Shown here: piece after piece, positions 4,592 to 7,926 of the stretch
Layout: each line of letters starts with the position of its first letter
Numbering within the stretch: position 1 is the first letter of the stretch
Assembly: GCA_002314565.1 (NCBI GenBank)
Contig: DCGL01000064.1
Coordinates: 1-7,926, forward strand
Length of the DNA stretch: 7,926 bases
DNA from: Clostridiales bacterium UBA1779
GTDB lineage: Bacteria > Bacillota > Clostridia > Oscillospirales > CAG-272
Reading direction: 5' to 3'
Notes under the pieces: model-generated
Told to the model about the DNA's origin: nothing
Databases searched by the model: none
Seen by the model: the letters and a program-made list of their open reading frames with translations, nothing else
Program-made: the position numbers and the translations under genes

Positions 4592-6850
4592 TCTTCTGTA
4601 TCTACTTTGAGCGAGGTCGCGCTCAGAATAAGAGAAATGCGCGAAATCATGGGCTTCAGCGAAGCTGAAATGGCTTCGAAAACCGAAGTTTCCGTTGATG
4701 AATACCGTCAGTACGAAGCAGGAAAGATTGATTTTCCTTTCACGTTTATACATAAGTGCTCTCTTGCTTTCGGGCTCGGAATTTCCGACCTGCTCGAAGG
4801 TAAAAGCGCACACCTTTCATCTTATACGGTAACGCGTAAGGGTCAGGGACAGCAGACCGCCAAAGAGGACGGAATCGAAATTCAGAACCTGGCTCCCATG
4901 TTCAGAAAAAAGATAGCCGAACCCTACTGGGTACGCTATGAATACGATCCTGATGCTCTCAACAAGCCCATTCACCTTGCAAAGCATTCAGGTCAGGAAT
5001 TCGACTTCATTATGAGCGGACATCTGAAGGTTCAGATAGGCGACAACGTCGAATATCTGTCCGAAGGCGACAGCATCTACTACAACAGCTCCACTCCCCA
5101 CGGAATGGTTGCCGTTGACGGTCACGACTGTCTGTTCGTTGCAGTCGTTCTTCCCGGCGAAAACGAATCCGAGCCTATACTGAGAGACACCTTCTTCCCG
5201 GCAAGAAATGCAGGAAAGAAGCTTGTCAGCGACAACTTCGTTACCGTTATGGAAAACGAAAACGGTGCTCCGGTTTCAATAGATTTTAAGAACGAAAACA
5301 GCTTCAACTTCGCTTTTGACATTGTCGACGCCATCGCAAAGCGCGAGCCCGAAAAGCTTGCAATGATCTGGCTTGACAAAAACAAAAACGAACGCAGATT
5401 TACTTATAACGATATGAAGCGCGGCTCGAACCAGTGCGCAAACTATTTCAAATCACTGGGTATCAGAAAGGGAGACCGCGTGATGCTGGTGCTTAAGCGC
5501 CACTGGCAGTTCTGGTATGCAATGCTCGGTCTGCACAAGCTCGGCGCAATCGCAATACCCGCAAGCAATCAGCTTCAGGCACACGATTTTGAATACAGAT
5601 TCAATTCTGCCGGCGTCAGTGCAATTCTCTGCACAGCCGATGCCGACGTAGCAAACCAGGTCGATATTGCCGCTGTGAAGAGTCCGACTCTCGTTACGAA
5701 GATGCTGGTCGGAGGCAAAAAGGACGGCTGGCACGATTTCGACGAAGAATTTGCGCTTTACAGCACGCATTTCTACAGAAACGATGATACCGCCTGCGGT
5801 GAAGACCCCATGCTTATGTTCTTCACGTCCGGAACGACGGGATATCCGAAGATCGCCGTTCACAGCTACAAGTATCCTCTCGGTCATTATATGACCGCAA
5901 GATACTGGCACGGAGTATCCGAAAACGGTCTGCACTTCACAATTTCCGACACCGGCTGGGGAAAGGCCCTCTGGGGCAAGCTCTACGGACAGTGGCTGTG
6001 CGAGGGCTCCGTCTTCACCTACGATTTCGACAGATTTTCGGCAGCGGATATTCTTCCTCTGTTTGCTGAATACAAAATCACAACTTTTTGTGCTCCGCCC
6101 ACAATGCTGCGCATGATGGTGAGAGAGGATATCTCAAAATACGATCTGTCTTCAATAAAGCATATGACGACAGCCGGCGAGGCACTCAACCCCGAGGTTT
6201 ACAGACTCTTCGAAAAGGCAACCGGACTTCAGATTATGGAAGGCTTCGGTCAGACCGAGCTTACCCTTACGATTGCAAACCTTATGGGCAATCCGCATAA
6301 GCTCGGTTCTATGGGACGTCCCGTTCCCGGATACGACGTCGATATCGTTGACGAAAACGGCAATCCCGTTCCCGACGGCGAAACCGGCGAAATTGTCGTA
6401 CGTACGGACAAAAAAGTGCCCTGCGGACTGTTCAAGGGCTATTATCTCGACGAAGAAAAAACAAACGAAGCCTGGCACGACAACTGCTATCACACCGGCG
6501 ATACGGCCTGGCGCGATGAAGACGGTTACTTCTGGTACGTCGGACGCGTTGATGACGTCATCAAGTCATCCGGATACAGAATCGGGCCGTTCGAAATCGA
6601 AAGCGTCATTATGGAATTGCCATACGTTCTCGAATGCGGAGTATCCGCTGCCCCGGATGAGGTAAGAGGACAGGTTGTTAAAGCCAGCATAGTTCTTGTT
6701 CCCGGTACTGAGGGAACCGAAGAACTGAAAAAAGAAATTCAGAATTACGTCAAGAAGAATACGGCACCCTACAAGTACCCGAGAATCGTGGTATTCAGAG
6801 ACGAGCTGCCGAAGACTTCAAACGGAAAGATTCAGAGAAGCAAGCTCTGA
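4589..6850 (+). CDS. XRE HTH-cupin-acyl-CoA synthetase fusion, copy 1
   Basis: A 753-residue three-part protein in one unbroken frame. Residues about 10-70 form an XRE-type helix-turn-helix. Residues about 110-190 form a cupin with candidate metal ligands His133, Glu137 (HSGQE) and His171 (TPHGM) and the GDSIYY turn (160-165). From about 225 to the end is an AMP-forming acyl-CoA synthetase that activates a carboxylate with ATP and then loads CoA. It shows the ATP loop TSGTTGYPK (413-421), EGFGQTE (551-557), TGD (636-638), GRVDDVIKSSGYRIGPFE (652-669) and the catalytic Lys747 in PKTSNGKIQR. GWGKALWGK and the RIGPFE region resemble medium-chain (MACS/ACSM) enzymes. HTH-cupin regulators and such ligases normally occur as separate proteins; here they are fused. 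It sits behind the T-box, and a second copy follows after 117 nt. Substrate, and whether the HTH binds DNA, are unknown. Confidence 0.9.
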   Translation: MSSVSTLSEVALRIREMREIMGFSEAEMASKTEVSVDEYRQYEAGKIDFPFTFIHKCSLAFGLGISDLLEGKSAHLSSYTVTRKGQGQQTAKEDGIEIQNLAPMFRKKIAEPYWVRYEYDPDALNKPIHLAKHSGQEFDFIMSGHLKVQIGDNVEYLSEGDSIYYNSSTPHGMVAVDGHDCLFVAVVLPGENESEPILRDTFFPARNAGKKLVSDNFVTVMENENGAPVSIDFKNENSFNFAFDIVDAIAKREPEKLAMIWLDKNKNERRFTYNDMKRGSNQCANYFKSLGIRKGDRVMLVLKRHWQFWYAMLGLHKLGAIAIPASNQLQAHDFEYRFNSAGVSAILCTADADVANQVDIAAVKSPTLVTKMLVGGKKDGWHDFDEEFALYSTHFYRNDDTACGEDPMLMFFTSGTTGYPKIAVHSYKYPLGHYMTARYWHGVSENGLHFTISDTGWGKALWGKLYGQWLCEGSVFTYDFDRFSAADILPLFAEYKITTFCAPPTMLRMMVREDISKYDLSSIKHMTTAGEALNPEVYRLFEKATGLQIMEGFGQTELTLTIANLMGNPHKLGSMGRPVPGYDVDIVDENGNPVPDGETGEIVVRTDKKVPCGLFKGYYLDEEKTNEAWHDNCYHTGDTAWRDEDGYFWYVGRVDDVIKSSGYRIGPFEIESVIMELPYVLECGVSAAPDEVRGQVVKASIVLVPGTEGTEELKKEIQNYVKKNTAPYKYPRIVVFRDELPKTSNGKIQRSKL

Positions 6851-6864
6851 TACACGTTTTTGCT

Positions 6865-6902
6865 CAAACACAGCGGTTTGATTTCCGGTTGATTCCGGAA
6901 AT
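6865..6902 (+). other. Hairpins in the 117-nt gap between the two fusion genes
   Basis: ATTTCCGG (6881-6888) and CCGGAAAT (6895-6902) form a perfect 8-bp stem with a 6-nt loop. A weaker 5-bp stem, CAAAC (6865-6869) with GTTTG (6876-6880), abuts it. No T-run follows, so full termination is unlikely and the second gene probably shares the T-box transcript. The gap contains no second T-box and no good promoter. The stem may be an RNA stability or partial attenuation element, or an operator, since it is symmetrical. Confidence 0.4.
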
Positions 6903-6967
6903 GTTATTGCAAAATCAGCATTCACCCCGGTAAACCGACACAACAAACGGGCGAAAGGAATAAAAAA

Positions 6968-7926
6968 ATGAGTCAGATGAGCGGCCTGGATTTCAAAATC
7001 CGGGAAATGGCGGAACGTATCCGCGAGCTGCGTGAAATAACCAGATTCACACCCGAGGAAATGGCGGCGAAGACGGACGTCACCGTCGCTGAATATCTTG
7101 CCTGCGAAAGAGGCGAAAGTGACCTTCACTTCGCTTTCATCTATCGCTGCGCCCTCGCCTTCGGTGTCGACGTTACCGATATTATCGAAGGTGTCAGCCC
7201 CACGCTGAAATCCTATACCCTGACAAGAGCCGGTGCCGCTCAGCGCATCGACCAGGCTCACGGTATGGAATATTACAATATGGCGGCCTCCTTCCAGAAC
7301 AGAATTGCGGAACCCCTGTACGTCCGTTCAACTTATAACGAAGAGGCCCAGCATAAGGACATTGAACTGACAACTCATTCGGGGCAGGAGTGCGACATCG
7401 TCATCTCCGGCAGCCTCAAGGTTCAGATCGGTTCTCATAAAGAGGTTCTCGGCCCCGGCGACAGCATCTACTACGATTCGGGCACTCCTCACGGAATGAT
7501 AGCCGTGAACGGGGAGGACTGTCTTTTCTATGCCATCGTTCTCAATCCGACGGGCGAGCCTATTCCCGAGCTGACTCCGGTTGCCGAAATTTCGGGAACC
7601 GTCAAGGTAGCAAAGGACAGAGAGGACCGTATTTACCGCAAGTTCATCGACGTTGAAGAGAACGAAAACGGAACTCCCGTTTCAATTAAATTCAAAAATA
7701 CCGAGCATTTCAACTTTGCCTTTGATCTTATCGACGAGCTGGCGGCGAAGGAGCCCGAAAAGCTTGCCATGCTTCACATCTCAAAGGACGGCGCCGAAAG
7801 ACGCTTTACCTTCAAAGATATGAAGAAGGCCTCTGCCCAGTGCGCAAACTATTTCAAGTCACTCGGCGTCAAAAAGGGAGACCGCGTAATGCTGGTGCTC
7901 AAGCGCCACTACCAGTTCTGGTTCTC
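6968..7926 (+). CDS. XRE HTH-cupin-acyl-CoA synthetase fusion, copy 2 (cut by window end)
   Basis: A paralogue of the preceding gene; 319 codons are visible with no stop before the window edge. The start is ATG at 6968 with AAAGGA (6954-6959) 8 nt upstream; ATG at 6977 is less well placed. The order of parts is the same. An XRE-type helix-turn-helix lies at about 14-75. A cupin lies at about 115-192 with candidate ligands His137, Glu141 and His175 and the same GDSIYY turn. The start of the AMP-binding domain follows from about 230. FNFAFDLIDELAAKEPEKLA (248-267) aligns with 239-258 of copy 1, and CANYFKSLGVKKGDRVMLVL (292-311) is almost identical to copy 1. The HTH is more divergent, with EYLACERGE (42-50) where copy 1 has EYRQYEAGK. 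The ATP loop and catalytic lysine lie off the edge, so activity cannot be judged. It is probably co-transcribed with copy 1. Confidence 0.88.
   Translation, partial: MSQMSGLDFKIREMAERIRELREITRFTPEEMAAKTDVTVAEYLACERGESDLHFAFIYRCALAFGVDVTDIIEGVSPTLKSYTLTRAGAAQRIDQAHGMEYYNMAASFQNRIAEPLYVRSTYNEEAQHKDIELTTHSGQECDIVISGSLKVQIGSHKEVLGPGDSIYYDSGTPHGMIAVNGEDCLFYAIVLNPTGEPIPELTPVAEISGTVKVAKDREDRIYRKFIDVEENENGTPVSIKFKNTEHFNFAFDLIDELAAKEPEKLAMLHISKDGAERRFTFKDMKKASAQCANYFKSLGVKKGDRVMLVLKRHYQFWF

Noticed and set aside
5453..5935. 160-codon minus-strand frame inside the first synthetase gene
   Set aside because: Antisense to a well-conserved adenylating domain; composition and lack of motifs point to a shadow frame.
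6818..7261. Minus-strand frame spanning the gap between the two fusion genes
   Set aside because: It overlaps the conserved C-terminus of one gene and the HTH of the next, with no recognisable product.

Overview
The window looks like chromosome of a Gram-positive anaerobe of the class Clostridia, plausibly a gut or rumen member of the Ruminococcaceae/Oscillospiraceae. The reasons are a T-box riboswitch, a SpoIIAA-type STAS protein, a TTG start behind a strong Shine-Dalgarno site, very AT-rich intergenic DNA around moderate-GC genes, and a textbook TTGACA-17-TATAAT promoter. The lineage is an inference. All six genes lie on the + strand. No insertion sequence, phage gene, CRISPR array, tRNA or rRNA was seen.

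Layout. Positions 1-288 are AT-rich non-coding DNA with a perfect 8-bp inverted repeat over a TATAAT box and a plausible extended -10 promoter. Next come a NUDIX hydrolase of the ADP-ribose pyrophosphatase type (289-870), trkA (966-2333) and trkH (2349-3791), which together form a Trk/Ktr potassium uptake system. A small orphan STAS-domain protein follows (3835-4131). The non-coding stretch 4132-4588 holds a strong sigma-A promoter and a complete T-box leader: stem I with an AUC (Ile) specifier, a stem III hairpin, a T-box/antiterminator and an intrinsic terminator. It leads into two tandem paralogues (4589-6850, and 6968 running off the right edge). Each starts with an XRE-type helix-turn-helix and a cupin domain, followed by the AMP-forming acyl-CoA synthetase domain, complete in the first copy and only entered in the second.

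How the parts may work together. The left half is housekeeping: nucleotide-sugar hydrolysis and K+ uptake, probably read from the promoter near 198-226. The right half is the notable part. A regulator-plus-ligand-sensor module is fused in one chain to a medium-chain-like acyl-CoA synthetase. The gene is duplicated in tandem and placed behind a T-box that appears to read uncharged tRNA-Ile. My working hypothesis is that isoleucine starvation switches on enzymes that activate a branched short-chain acid such as 2-methylbutyrate to its CoA ester. Reductive carboxylation to the isoleucine 2-oxo acid could follow, a route known for rumen anaerobes. The fusion and the T-box are read from the sequence; the substrate and pathway are inference.
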